Source of the DNA: Betaproteobacteria bacterium
Lineage (GTDB): Bacteria > Pseudomonadota > Gammaproteobacteria > Burkholderiales > SG8-39
Length of the DNA stretch: 33,069 nucleotides
Direction of reading: 5' to 3'
Assembly (NCBI GenBank): GCA_009693235.1
Contig: SHXR01000053.1
Coordinates: 1 to 33,069, forward strand
A program made the translations under genes and the position numbers. The notes under the pieces were generated by a model that had not been told where the DNA came from, ran no database searches, and worked only from the letters and a program-made list of their open reading frames with translations. Positions 1-7,775 of the stretch are shown piece after piece (the stretch's first letter is position 1; each line of letters opens with the position of its first letter).

Positions 1-477
1 TATGCCTCGCAATAGAACCCGCGACGTAAGCGTCAGGCAGATGACGATCCCGACCGCCACGATCATTGCGCGTTCAACGGCGGCCGACCAGATTGGGTGA
101 ATTTCGCCGGCGGCGGTCAGTCGAATACTGATGGTCCCGTATTGCTGCCCGCCAACGCTAATCGTTTGTTCACCCTCGATATCGGGCACGTCCGCCAGCC
201 GCGCGAACCAATCGGGAGCGACCGTGATGCTACGTTTGCTATTGGCCTCGATCACGTGCATCGAGGTATCGGTCCACGCGATTCTTCTGAAATCGGGATG
301 CTTTGCCCGAAGATTCAGCATCTCGCCAATCAATGTGTAATCACCAACGACCATCGGATCGACCAGGGCGGTCGAGAGCAGGCTCAGTTCGTGACCGAGG
401 TTGTTCGCAAGTGCTTTGCGTACGTCCGTGACGTCGTGGCGGATCAGACTCGCAATCAGGAGCAAACCCATCAGCAC
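1..477 (-). CDS. N-terminal part of a membrane sensor protein (cut by window edge)
   Basis: This reading frame stays open for about 159 codons and leaves the window at the left edge. It begins with a hydrophobic segment (LVLMGLLLIASLI), then has a region of about 110 residues that should lie outside the membrane, with VDPMVVGDYTLIGEML and HPDFRRIAWTD, and ends in a second hydrophobic segment (MIVAVGIVICLTL). Two membrane spans around such a region are typical of sensor histidine kinases and of GGDEF/EAL proteins; the output domain lies outside the window. The start is unclear: a GTG at 477 or an ATG at 471 are the first usable codons. The frame stays open upstream to a stop with no better start, and the encoded [12 protein letters not shown] looks like a native N-terminus, so the true start codon may be lost. 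It adjoins the broken TctC gene. Confidence 0.55.
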   Translation of the reverse strand, partial: MLMGLLLIASLIRHDVTDVRKALANNLGHELSLLSTALVDPMVVGDYTLIGEMLNLRAKHPDFRRIAWTDTSMHVIEANSKRSITVAPDWFARLADVPDIEGEQTISVGGQQYGTISIRLTAAGEIHPIWSAAVERAMIVAVGIVICLTLTSRVLLRGI

Positions 478-512
478 GAGAATTGCACCGGAGCTGGTGG
501 CGAGCCGGTGGT

Positions 513-1140
513 TTAAACCTTATGATGGACAATTAACGGGACATGCCCGCCAATCGTGTCGGCCACTGCCGGCCCGCCACCTTTGTAAGGTATGTGGACG
601 AGGTCGATGCCGGTGCGCAGCTTCAGGAGCTCCGCAGCGATATGAGACGGCGTGCCGTTGCCCTACCGAGGCGAATGATAGTTTGCCGGGGTGAGTACGG
701 GCTGTGGCGATCAGATCGCGCAAATCGCTCACCGGCCCGGATGAATTGACCGCAATCAATTGTGGAACACTCACCACCATCGACACGCTGGCGAAGTCTT
801 TTCGCACGTCAAAGCTCAGGCGATACAGAAGCAGATTGATGGTATGCGACGAAAGCGTAAATAAGAAAGTGTAGCCGTCGGCAGCCGCCCTCGCCGCCAT
901 TTCCGTCCCGGTGGCCCCGCCGGCGCCGCCCCTATTCTCGATGACGATCTGCTGGCCGAAAACTTCGGCCAGCGGCGCTTGCACAATTCTGGCAATGACG
1001 TCGGTACCGCCGCCGGGTGGATACGGCACGATAGAGCGGATCGGCTTCGCCGGCCACTCTCGCGAGGTTGCATCTTAGGCAAGTACGTACTCGCTGGCAA
1101 TCGCAACCAACAGGAGCAGCAAGGTCACTAGAATTTTCAT
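513..1140 (-). pseudogene. broken TctC/Bug-family tripartite tricarboxylate transporter binding protein
   Basis: The remains encode a periplasmic solute-binding protein of the Bug/TctC family. An ATG at 1140 starts a clear signal peptide (MKILVTLLLLLVAIA) ending in VLA. The next codon is TAA (1075-1077), where CAA (Gln) would fit the cleavage site. The same frame then continues with [19 protein letters not shown], the family's conserved N-terminus. After GKLSFASVG (near 660) one extra G in a GGG run shifts the frame; correcting it gives [15 protein letters not shown], then [20 protein letters not shown] and a stop at 513. Family members have about 320 residues, so roughly the last third is missing as well. 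A nonsense codon, a frameshift and a truncation make this a pseudogene. It is the last item behind the minus-strand catabolic run and may once have supplied its substrate. Confidence 0.85.
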
Positions 1141-1199
1141 GTACCGGTCCTCATTCCTTTATATCACTGTCCCTAGCGCGAAATTTCGTTGAGCGAAGA

Positions 1200-2168
1200 T
1201 TAACTGCCGGAAGCCAACCGCTCCCGCCCATGCGGCGCGTTGAATTCCAGCTTGGGTCCGATCGCCACCACGCCGCTTGGATTGACTTGGCGCTGACCAT
1301 GGTAGTAATTGAACTTGATCTGCTCAAGATCAACCGTGTCGGCGATCCCCGGCGTTTGATAGAGATCACGGGTATAGGCCCAGACGTTTTCATAGTCGGT
1401 AAGCCGCCGCAGATTGCATTTGAAGTGGCCGTGATACGCCGAATCGAAGCGGACGAGTGTCGGGAACAGGCGCCAGTCGGCCTCAGTCGTCCGTGCGCCG
1501 CACAGGTAGCGGTGCGTCATCAAATGGCTTTCCAGCGCACCGAGCGTTGCGAACACCCCGCGGACTGCTTCGTCGTATTTCTCTTGCACGGTGGCAAAGC
1601 CTGCGCGATAGACGCCGTTGTTGATGGTGCGATAGATGAGATCGTTCCAGCGGTCGATATCGCTCCGCAACGCGGTCGGATAAAGATCGTGCACCTTTCT
1701 TTTCGCGAACGCATCGAACTCGGTGTTCAGCATGCGAATGATTTCCGGCGATTCGTTGTTGACGATCTTGCTGCTCTGTCGATCCCACAGCACCGGCACC
1801 GTAACGCGGCCGGTGTAATTGGGGACAGCCTTGGCGTAAATTTCGTGCATGAATGCCGCGCCAAACAAGGGATCAGGCGTATAGCCGGGCGCGTTCGTGA
1901 ACTCCCAGCCCTTCCCTTGGATGGGTGTGCCGAGATAGGAAATGGGAATCGCCTCATCAAGGCCTTTCAAGGCACGAAACACCATCGTGCGATGCGCCCA
2001 CGGGCAGGATTTCGCGACGTAGAGGTGATAGCGCCCGGCTTCCGCTTTGAATCCCGACGAGCCATCAGCGGTCACACGATCGCGGAACGCTGATTCTGCC
2101 CGGACGAATGCGCCGCCCTTGTTGCGATGATCATCATCGGTCCATACACCATTCACCATCATGCCCAT
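1200..2168 (-). CDS. yqjG: glutathionyl-hydroquinone reductase (Xi-class glutathione S-transferase)
   Basis: The 322-residue protein matches the length and layout of the Xi-class glutathione transferases (E. coli YqjG, PcpF of pentachlorophenol degraders). A thioredoxin-fold half carries the catalytic cysteine in CPWAH (Cys55), followed by a helical C-terminal half with TEADWRLFPTLVRFD and YTRDLYQ. These cytoplasmic enzymes use glutathione to reduce glutathionyl-hydroquinones back to hydroquinones, repairing conjugates formed from benzoquinones. The ATG at 2168 has GAGGAG seven to twelve bases upstream. It is the last intact gene of a minus-strand run containing an FAD monooxygenase, a VOC protein and a hydrolase, which fits quinone detoxification in an aromatic pathway. 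The family assignment is secure; the substrate is not known. Confidence 0.9.
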   Translation of the reverse strand: MGMMVNGVWTDDDHRNKGGAFVRAESAFRDRVTADGSSGFKAEAGRYHLYVAKSCPWAHRTMVFRALKGLDEAIPISYLGTPIQGKGWEFTNAPGYTPDPLFGAAFMHEIYAKAVPNYTGRVTVPVLWDRQSSKIVNNESPEIIRMLNTEFDAFAKRKVHDLYPTALRSDIDRWNDLIYRTINNGVYRAGFATVQEKYDEAVRGVFATLGALESHLMTHRYLCGARTTEADWRLFPTLVRFDSAYHGHFKCNLRRLTDYENVWAYTRDLYQTPGIADTVDLEQIKFNYYHGQRQVNPSGVVAIGPKLEFNAPHGRERLASGS

Positions 2169-2180
2169 CGCGGGACTCCT

Positions 2181-2672
2181 CTACCGACGTTTGGATGATT
2201 TCGCTTTGCCGGCACGTTTAGGCGCCACCTTTTTCTTAGATGCCGTTACGCGCTTGGCGGGGTGTGCGGCTTTCGCTTTGGTCTTCGGCCTGGCAGTCCA
2301 GTCGTAGTAATGCTGCTCAAGGAGGAGACATCCACCGTCTGACTTGAACGGCCCATGGAATGCACCCGGCGGGCGGCATGCATAGGTGTTGGGACCGAAT
2401 TTGGTCCCACCATTACCCTGCGCATCGTTGCCGACGATCAAATCGCCCGATACGAGAAAGACCTCTTCCCAATGCTCGTGCACGAACGGTGCGGTCGTAT
2501 ATTCGCCCGGCGCGAACCGCAAGAGGCGCGTACGAAAGCCGGACTTTTTCTTGTCGTCGATGGCACCCGACAACATTTTTTGCTGGATACCGGGCGGATA
2601 ACCTGGCGGGACTTCCCAGCCGTTTTGCATATCCACCGCGTGGAATTCATCGTGCAGTTTGTTGATCGCCAT
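2181..2672 (-). CDS. cupin-domain protein with lysine-rich C-terminal tail
   Basis: This 163-residue protein has a single cupin barrel with the motif HEHWEEVFLVSGDL around residues 66-79 and a second motif region near PPGAFHGPF. It resembles the ChrR-type cupins, which often bind a metal and act as small dioxygenases, isomerases or sensors. The last 35 or so residues are a low-complexity Lys/Ala/Pro tail (RPKTKAKAAHPAKR, ending KSSKRR), like the histone-H1-like tails seen in some betaproteobacterial proteins; its role is unknown. The ATG at 2672 is preferred over the TTG just upstream because AGGAG precedes it by the usual distance. It lies only 12 bases before the glutathionyl-hydroquinone reductase gene, so the two are probably co-transcribed. 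The reaction cannot be told from sequence. Confidence 0.8.
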   Translation of the reverse strand: MAINKLHDEFHAVDMQNGWEVPPGYPPGIQQKMLSGAIDDKKKSGFRTRLLRFAPGEYTTAPFVHEHWEEVFLVSGDLIVGNDAQGNGGTKFGPNTYACRPPGAFHGPFKSDGGCLLLEQHYYDWTARPKTKAKAAHPAKRVTASKKKVAPKRAGKAKSSKRR

Positions 2673-2698
2673 CAAGGTCTCCTTGCGTTACTGCCTCG

Positions 2699-3640
2699 TC
2701 ATACGGGCAGGCCGGACAATGCCTCTTTTAATCCGGGCATGGTGAAATGGACGGTCTTCAGCCCGGCAAACAATTTCGCATTTTCATCGGCGGTGAGCTC
2801 GATGAGCGGCGGACGTACGGTGACAAAACCAGCGTCAGCACCAAATTGCGCAATGATCGCTTTCAGCGCCGGAATCATCGGTACCGCCTGCACTACTTTG
2901 CGGGTCGCGGTGATGTCGGCCTGCAGTTGATCCGCTTGAGCGCTCTGCCAGTTCTGATAGACCTTGTCGATCGGCCCGGGATTGACGTTTCCGGTTGCGG
3001 TGATACACCCAACGCCGCCGTTGCGTAGTCCATCCAACAAGAACACTTCACTGCCCGGGAACACATCGAATCCGGACTTGGCGAAGTTGTCGAGCACCGT
3101 TTTGGTGTTGCTCCAATCACCGGAAGAGTCTTTCAATCCCGCGACACTTTTCGGATACGCCTTCAACAACCGTTCGATCAAGCCAAGCGTGATCGGCACC
3201 TGAGAAACCGGCGGGATGTGATAGAGGTAAAGCTGCAACCTGGCATCGCCTACGCGTTGGATCACCTCGGCGAAATTGCGGAACAACCCTTCATCGGGGA
3301 CACCCTTGTAGTAGAAAGGCGGCAACATCAGCACGCCGCCGCAACCGACTTTCACCGCATGGGCAGTGAGCTTCACCGAGTCGGGCAACGCCGAGCAGCC
3401 AGTTCCGGGCATGAGCTTCGCCGCCGGCACACCTGCCGCAAGCAGGCGATCGAGCAGGTCAATTTTTTCTTCCACCGAGAGTGAATTCGCTTCGCTATTG
3501 GTGCCGAAGATCGCGAGGCCGGCGCAGCCATACGAGAGGAGCCACTTGCAGTGGCGGATGAAACGGTCGGCATCCGGTGCGTAGTCGCGCTTGAACGGCG
3601 TAACGACTGGTGAAAGAACGCCTCTAATACGTGCTGCCAT
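2699..3640 (-). CDS. dihydrodipicolinate synthase (DapA)-family aldolase/lyase
   Basis: The 313-residue protein is a class I aldolase of the DapA/N-acetylneuraminate lyase family, a TIM barrel that forms a Schiff base between pyruvate and a lysine. The active-site Tyr140 (LYLYHIPP) and Lys170 (AGLKDSSGD) are in their usual places, and GTNSEANSL at 47-55 replaces the GTTGE loop. That loop change and the setting argue against a true DapA; catabolic members of this family cleave or hydrate 2-oxo acids, for example the hydratase-aldolases of aromatic pathways and keto-deoxy sugar acid aldolases. The ATG has AAAGGAG upstream. It lies 18 bases after the alpha/beta hydrolase gene. The family is certain; a role in cleaving a ring-fission product is inference. 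Confidence 0.88.
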   Translation of the reverse strand: MAARIRGVLSPVVTPFKRDYAPDADRFIRHCKWLLSYGCAGLAIFGTNSEANSLSVEEKIDLLDRLLAAGVPAAKLMPGTGCSALPDSVKLTAHAVKVGCGGVLMLPPFYYKGVPDEGLFRNFAEVIQRVGDARLQLYLYHIPPVSQVPITLGLIERLLKAYPKSVAGLKDSSGDWSNTKTVLDNFAKSGFDVFPGSEVFLLDGLRNGGVGCITATGNVNPGPIDKVYQNWQSAQADQLQADITATRKVVQAVPMIPALKAIIAQFGADAGFVTVRPPLIELTADENAKLFAGLKTVHFTMPGLKEALSGLPV

Positions 3641-3658
3641 GTGAAACTCCTTTTTGGG

Positions 3659-4573
3659 TCAGCGCCCTAACGCGATGAAGTCGCGGATCTCGCGGCCGAG
3701 CACGTCTTCTTCGGTGCCAAGGTGCGCGACGAGAGAAATGTGATTGTGATGCATGAGGCGTACGAGCCGCGACGCACGCTTTCTATTGGTCGCTACGCGA
3801 TGGGCGAATTCAAGCCCGTACAGGTCGAGATAGGGGTTTTCGTATTCGGCGATGGCGATGAAGACGGGCATACCGCAATGCTCCGCGTAGGTGACAGCGG
3901 AACGCTTGTCGTAGAGCGACGCATCGGCGCCGTAGTAGATCTTGACCGGGCCCGCGTTCGGATTGTCGGGATAGGCATCGACGCGCAAGCGCCCCGATAG
4001 CAAAATGAGGCTCGCAATGTCGGGCCCACCGGGCGGCCGCACAGCCGGGTCCAGCGCATAGGTCGCGATGTGCGTGGCGCCGGCCGAATGCCCGGACAAA
4101 TGAATCCGTTGCGGATCGCCACCAAATCGCCCGATGTTGGCTTTGATCCACGCGACCGCCGCACTGACATCGACCGATCCGCCCGGGTACGGCGCTTTGT
4201 CGCCATTGCGATATTCGATATTCACGCCGACATAACCGTGCCGCGCGAAGTACCAGAGGACGTTGTCGTAGATTTCCGTCGTCGCGCATTTGCTGCCGCG
4301 CACGAAGGCGCCGCCATGTACGAAGGCAAGCACACCGCCATGTTTGGGTCCGGTCGGCACGAACACGTCGAGCACCTGGCGGGGGTCATCGCCAAATTTG
4401 ATGTCGCGCTCCACGGTCGCAGGTTTCGCCGTCTTGGCCAGCAACGCATCGTAGATATTGAACACCGTTTCGCGATGCGAGGCCAGATCGCTGCCCCAGA
4501 TGGGACCGATGCGCAGCAGCTCAGCTCGCTCGGCGGCGGTGAGATTAGGGAAGGGCTGAATAATGGCGGACAT
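3659..4573 (-). CDS. alpha/beta hydrolase (BD-FAE / kynurenine formamidase-like)
   Basis: The product (304 residues from the chosen ATG) is an alpha/beta-hydrolase-fold enzyme. The oxyanion-hole motif HGGAF is at about residues 86-90 and the nucleophile elbow GHSAG at 161-165, with Ser163 as nucleophile. A late His in HNHISLVAH is the likely catalytic base. The shape resembles carboxylesterases and arylformamidases, which hydrolyse esters or N-formyl amides in the cytoplasm. No clear ribosome-binding site marks the start: the ATG at 4573 (MSAIIQ) was chosen over a TTG at 4585. It follows the FAD monooxygenase gene by 24 bases and precedes the DapA-like gene by 18, so it belongs to the same transcript. 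It may hydrolyse a lactone, ester or ring-cleavage product of the monooxygenase or VOC enzyme. Confidence 0.87.
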   Translation of the reverse strand: MSAIIQPFPNLTAAERAELLRIGPIWGSDLASHRETVFNIYDALLAKTAKPATVERDIKFGDDPRQVLDVFVPTGPKHGGVLAFVHGGAFVRGSKCATTEIYDNVLWYFARHGYVGVNIEYRNGDKAPYPGGSVDVSAAVAWIKANIGRFGGDPQRIHLSGHSAGATHIATYALDPAVRPPGGPDIASLILLSGRLRVDAYPDNPNAGPVKIYYGADASLYDKRSAVTYAEHCGMPVFIAIAEYENPYLDLYGLEFAHRVATNRKRASRLVRLMHHNHISLVAHLGTEEDVLGREIRDFIALGR

Positions 4574-4597
4574 GAATGAACCCAAAAAGTAGAACTC

Positions 4598-5809
4598 TTA
4601 AAGAACCGCTTCGGCAGCCTGCAAGCTATCGAGCAAGGCGGCGCGGCGCATATACGCTTTCGCCGACACGGGATTGTCTGCCGTGCGGCGCAATTCGTCC
4701 AGATTCTGCTGCCGGATGTGCGGGTCGCGCTCTTCCATGACCTTCTTGTTGCGGATGGTCTGCGCCTGGGTGTAGTCGAGCGCGACTTTGCGCCGTTGTC
4801 GGTCATAGCGATCGAGCAGCTCTTCGCCCGCTTCGCCGCGATGCACGCGCGTGAGTTTTTCGCAGAGATTCAGGGCATCGTGAATGCCACCATTCATCCC
4901 CATTCCGCCGATCGGATTGTTGACATGCGCCGCATCCCCGACGAGTAGTACGCGACCTTTGCGAAAGGTCACGGCCACCCGCTGACTGACGCTGTAGACG
5001 TTGACATACTCAATCTCGAACACACCATCTTTTGGGAAGAATTTTTGCAGGCGGCGCTGAATCGCAGCAGGCTGCAGGGCCTCGTCGTCCGATTCACTCG
5101 GGCTGGTCGGAAAGATCGCGCGCCACAGTCCGGGATCACGCTTACCACGCACTTTGAACAGGTTGCACCACTCGTCCGGATCGGAAAAATAATTGCGGTA
5201 GACAAGTGACGGCTCGTTCTTTTGAAAATCATGCGTGGTAGCGATCTTGATGAAACTCTCGGGATAGGTGAATCCTTCGAAGGTGATCTCTGCGGCCTTG
5301 CGGACGATGCTCCTACCGCCGTCTGCCCCGACCAGATAGTGCGCGCTATGGCGCTCAATCCCATCCCCACCTTCCGCCACAACGATCACTTGGTCGCCCT
5401 GCTGTTCAATGCCGGTAACGCGCCGCCCGTAGCGCACGTCGAAATGGCTCTCGTCACCATATTGACGCTGAATGTCGCCGGTAAGTTTGTACTGCTCGTA
5501 TTGCAGCACATAGGGAAAGCGAAACTCGTCTTTCAGCAAGCCAAGGTCGAATTGCGCAACGACGCTGCCCTTGAGACGGTCGCGAAACTGATACGCCGTC
5601 GAGATCAAACCGAGCGGGATGATTTTTTGCGCGATCCCCAGGGTATCGAGCATCTCGATGGTAGGCGGATGAAGCGATGCGGCCCGCTGGTCTTCAACCG
5701 GACCAGGCTCTTGTTCCAGGACCGTTACAGGGATGCCGGCGCGATTGAGCGCCAGCGCGCAGACCATCCCAACCGGACCGGCGCCGACGATAACAATACG
5801 ATCGATCAC
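4598..5809 (-). CDS. FAD-dependent aromatic monooxygenase (PHBH/MhpA type)
   Basis: The 403-residue protein is a group A flavoprotein monooxygenase. It has the dinucleotide-binding GAGPVG at residues 9-14, the DG motif GADGGRS at 161-167, and the GD motif in GDAAHVNNPIGGMGMN from 291. Family members hydroxylate phenolic or related rings with NAD(P)H and oxygen in the cytoplasm; examples are 4-hydroxybenzoate hydroxylase, MhpA and PcpB. Length and motif spacing are normal and no part is missing. The ATG at 5809 sits about 90 bases after the VOC gene, behind a leader holding a 7-base tandem repeat. It heads a close-packed set of hydrolase, aldolase, cupin and quinone-conjugate reductase genes. 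The presence of the last fits a hydroxylase that makes hydroquinone-like products. The substrate is unknown. Confidence 0.9.
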   Translation of the reverse strand: MIDRIVIVGAGPVGMVCALALNRAGIPVTVLEQEPGPVEDQRAASLHPPTIEMLDTLGIAQKIIPLGLISTAYQFRDRLKGSVVAQFDLGLLKDEFRFPYVLQYEQYKLTGDIQRQYGDESHFDVRYGRRVTGIEQQGDQVIVVAEGGDGIERHSAHYLVGADGGRSIVRKAAEITFEGFTYPESFIKIATTHDFQKNEPSLVYRNYFSDPDEWCNLFKVRGKRDPGLWRAIFPTSPSESDDEALQPAAIQRRLQKFFPKDGVFEIEYVNVYSVSQRVAVTFRKGRVLLVGDAAHVNNPIGGMGMNGGIHDALNLCEKLTRVHRGEAGEELLDRYDRQRRKVALDYTQAQTIRNKKVMEERDPHIRQQNLDELRRTADNPVSAKAYMRRAALLDSLQAAEAVL

Positions 5810-5841
5810 AGTTGGGTAGACATCGAAGGGCGGCGCCTACG

Positions 5842-5876
5842 CTTCACCCTTCACCCTTCACCCTTCACATTTCACT
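5842..5876. repeat. 7-base tandem repeat in the FAD monooxygenase leader
   Basis: CTTCACC is repeated in tandem (three exact copies from 5842, a fourth with one change ending at 5869, then a degenerate remnant). On the minus strand it reads GTGAAGG repeats, in the gap between the VOC stop and the start of the monooxygenase gene. It may be a slippage-prone microsatellite. Confidence 0.8.
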
Positions 5877-5899
5877 TTTTATTTTTCACCCTTGCGGGT

Positions 5900-6388
5900 T
5901 CAAGCAACCATCTTCTGAATGCCGGTACGATCGGCCACCAGCTCCGGCACCTTGATCTTGCGCGATTCGGATGCGGGCACCACATCTCGCACCGCACCGC
6001 CCCAGCCATTGGCGCTCAGATCGAACACAATGCCATCCGGATCGCGGTATTTCACTTCGTAAAAATTGTTGCCTTCCTCTTCGGAGGGAACTTCACCCAT
6101 CCAGTAGGTCGCACCGGCTTTGGAGGCTTGCGACTTGGACGCCTCGATGTCATCGACCCAGAACCCGAGGTGATGAATGCCGACGAAATCCTTGCCGACC
6201 TTGCCGGCCATTTCGTCGTTCTTGTAGTTGAGAATGGCAAGATTGATGGTGCCATCCGTGAGATAGACACCGCGCGCCAAAGGTGAATCGGTTTCGCCCA
6301 CTTTGGTCATGCCGAATGCCTGCATGTAAAACTCGGCGGTCGCCCACGGGTCTGGAACCGAGAATGCGATATGTCGAAGCTTGGCCAT
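5900..6388 (-). CDS. VOC-family (glyoxalase/extradiol dioxygenase) protein
   Basis: The 162-residue protein has the two beta-alpha-beta-beta-beta modules of the vicinal oxygen chelate superfamily. Likely metal ligands are His6 (LRHIAF), a His at 72/73 (GIHHLGFWVDD) and an acidic residue in DPDGIVFDLS. The superfamily covers glyoxalase I, extradiol ring-cleaving dioxygenases, epimerases and resistance proteins, so the reaction is open. Just upstream of an FAD monooxygenase gene, ring cleavage or isomerisation is the natural guess. The ATG at 6388 is supported by GGAGG six to ten bases upstream; the frame extends further upstream only into non-conserved sequence. It is the first gene of the minus-strand run and faces a divergent dehydrogenase gene. 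Confidence 0.88.
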   Translation of the reverse strand: MAKLRHIAFSVPDPWATAEFYMQAFGMTKVGETDSPLARGVYLTDGTINLAILNYKNDEMAGKVGKDFVGIHHLGFWVDDIEASKSQASKAGATYWMGEVPSEEEGNNFYEVKYRDPDGIVFDLSANGWGGAVRDVVPASESRKIKVPELVADRTGIQKMVA

Positions 6389-6507
6389 ACATCCTCCATG
6401 AAATTCGCTGCACCGGGCGCAGCGCCAAAGGCAATCATACGCCCGGTTAGGGCTGGTCGTCTCCCACCGATCGGGGCGGATTGGCAGGGGTTGCACAAAG
6501 AGGCAAC
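6389..6507. promoter_or_regulatory. divergent intergenic region between VOC gene and DHOD-like gene
   Basis: These 119 bases separate two divergently transcribed genes and should hold the promoters of both. On the minus strand a TATGAT at 6434-6439 could serve as a -10 box, but no good -35 lies at the right distance. GATCGGGGCGGATTGG and GGGCGCAGCGCC are GC-rich dyad-like stretches of unknown meaning. Confidence 0.4.
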
Positions 6508-7656
6508 ATGTCGTCCTCATTCAGTGAAGGATCAGCCGATGAAAATCCGCCCGCCAGCCGCCATTTTGACGCTTACCCTAGGCAAGCAACCGGATTGAAC
6601 CCGCTTCGCATCACCGTCGGCGATCTCGTTCTAAAGAATCCGCTCATTTGCGCAGCGGGCGAACAGACCCTCACCGAAGCCGGCATTCGCGCTGCCCTGG
6701 ATGCCGGTGCAGCGGTGGTCGTCGCCAAGTCGTTTAATGAGAGTGAAGCGGCGAAGACGCAGCTGGCGCATACCGACTACGCATTGTTCTCCCCATCGTG
6801 GGAAAGGCTCGCGTGGCCTGCGTCGACCGACCACCGCACGCTTCGCGACGCCAATCTCCTATGCCGGTCGGGTCTGCAACCGCGGCCCTTCGACGATTGG
6901 CTGAACGCGGTTGCATTGCTCGATCGCCAGGCCCAGAAGATAGACGCGTTCGTTGCGGCCAGCATTATTTTAGCGGACCTCAACGCCGCGGTGGCGATGG
7001 CGAGAAAAGTCGAAGCGGCCGGGATACGACTACTGGAATTCAACATTGGCACACCCTACGCGGATGAAGCCACGCATGGCGGTGTCACCACTGAACGATC
7101 CGCCCTGCGCGTACGGGAACTGGTCGCGGCGCTGACGGCTGCGGTGCGGATTCCAGTCTGGGTCAAACTGACCGGTCAAAGCGAGAACGTTGCCGCGCTT
7201 GCCGACGGGGCGCGCGGGGGCGGTGCAACTGCGATCATCATGATTGGTCGCGCCCTTGGCATGCTGCCCGATCTTGATTCGATGTCGCCCACGCTTGGCA
7301 CCAATCTTGGTTACGGCGGTGCCTGGTCTCTGCCTCTCACCTGTTATTGGCTGGCGCGTTCACGTAAGCACATTGGTCAGGCGTTCCCACTCATCGGTAC
7401 CAATGGCGCCCGCAGTGGAGAAGATGTAGCACGCATGATGCTCGCCGGCGCATCAGCGGTGGCAATGGGCAGCGCCGTCATGACCGGCGGTTATGGGATC
7501 ATCACCGAAGCGATCGACACATTGTCGCGGTATCTTACCCACCACCATTGCGCGGCCAGCGAGATCATCGGCAAAGCGGCCGATCGGCTCCAATCGTTTG
7601 AAGAGCAGCCCTATCGACCGGAGCATTGGCAGCAATTTGTTCCGAAAAGCGATTGA
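6508..7656 (+). CDS. dihydroorotate dehydrogenase-like flavoprotein
   Basis: The protein (382 residues from the chosen ATG) has the fold signatures of the dihydroorotate dehydrogenase / dihydropyrimidine dehydrogenase catalytic-subunit (PreA-like) family: LRITVGDLVLKNPLICAAGE near the start, EFNIGTPY in the middle, VWVKLTG, and the FMN-phosphate loops IGTNGARSGEDV and GASAVAMGSAVM near the end. In the classical enzymes an FMN-bound TIM barrel oxidises dihydroorotate or reduces pyrimidines. The N-terminal half is divergent, so it is probably not PyrD. The ATG at 6508 is preferred to a TTG at 6481 because AGAGGC lies just upstream. It stands alone between a catabolic run and a sigma factor gene. 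A role in oxidising a ring compound related to the hydantoinase locus downstream is possible but only inference. Confidence 0.8.
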   Translation: MSSSFSEGSADENPPASRHFDAYPRQATGLNPLRITVGDLVLKNPLICAAGEQTLTEAGIRAALDAGAAVVVAKSFNESEAAKTQLAHTDYALFSPSWERLAWPASTDHRTLRDANLLCRSGLQPRPFDDWLNAVALLDRQAQKIDAFVAASIILADLNAAVAMARKVEAAGIRLLEFNIGTPYADEATHGGVTTERSALRVRELVAALTAAVRIPVWVKLTGQSENVAALADGARGGGATAIIMIGRALGMLPDLDSMSPTLGTNLGYGGAWSLPLTCYWLARSRKHIGQAFPLIGTNGARSGEDVARMMLAGASAVAMGSAVMTGGYGIITEAIDTLSRYLTHHHCAASEIIGKAADRLQSFEEQPYRPEHWQQFVPKSD

Positions 7657-7775
7657 TCTGAGATTATCGCTAACCGCCACAAAACAAGCATCGCACCGTG
7701 ATGAATTCGTGATGGTCGGTTGGCATTGTGCTCTCCGTCGGGTAAGACGATCCCAAGCACCAGGAGAGCGCAACC

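Noticed and set aside
1068..2093. Long plus-strand open frame of 341 codons
   Set aside because: It lies wholly opposite the glutathionyl-hydroquinone reductase gene, whose motifs are clear. The frame has no recognisable domain and is an antisense shadow in GC-rich DNA.
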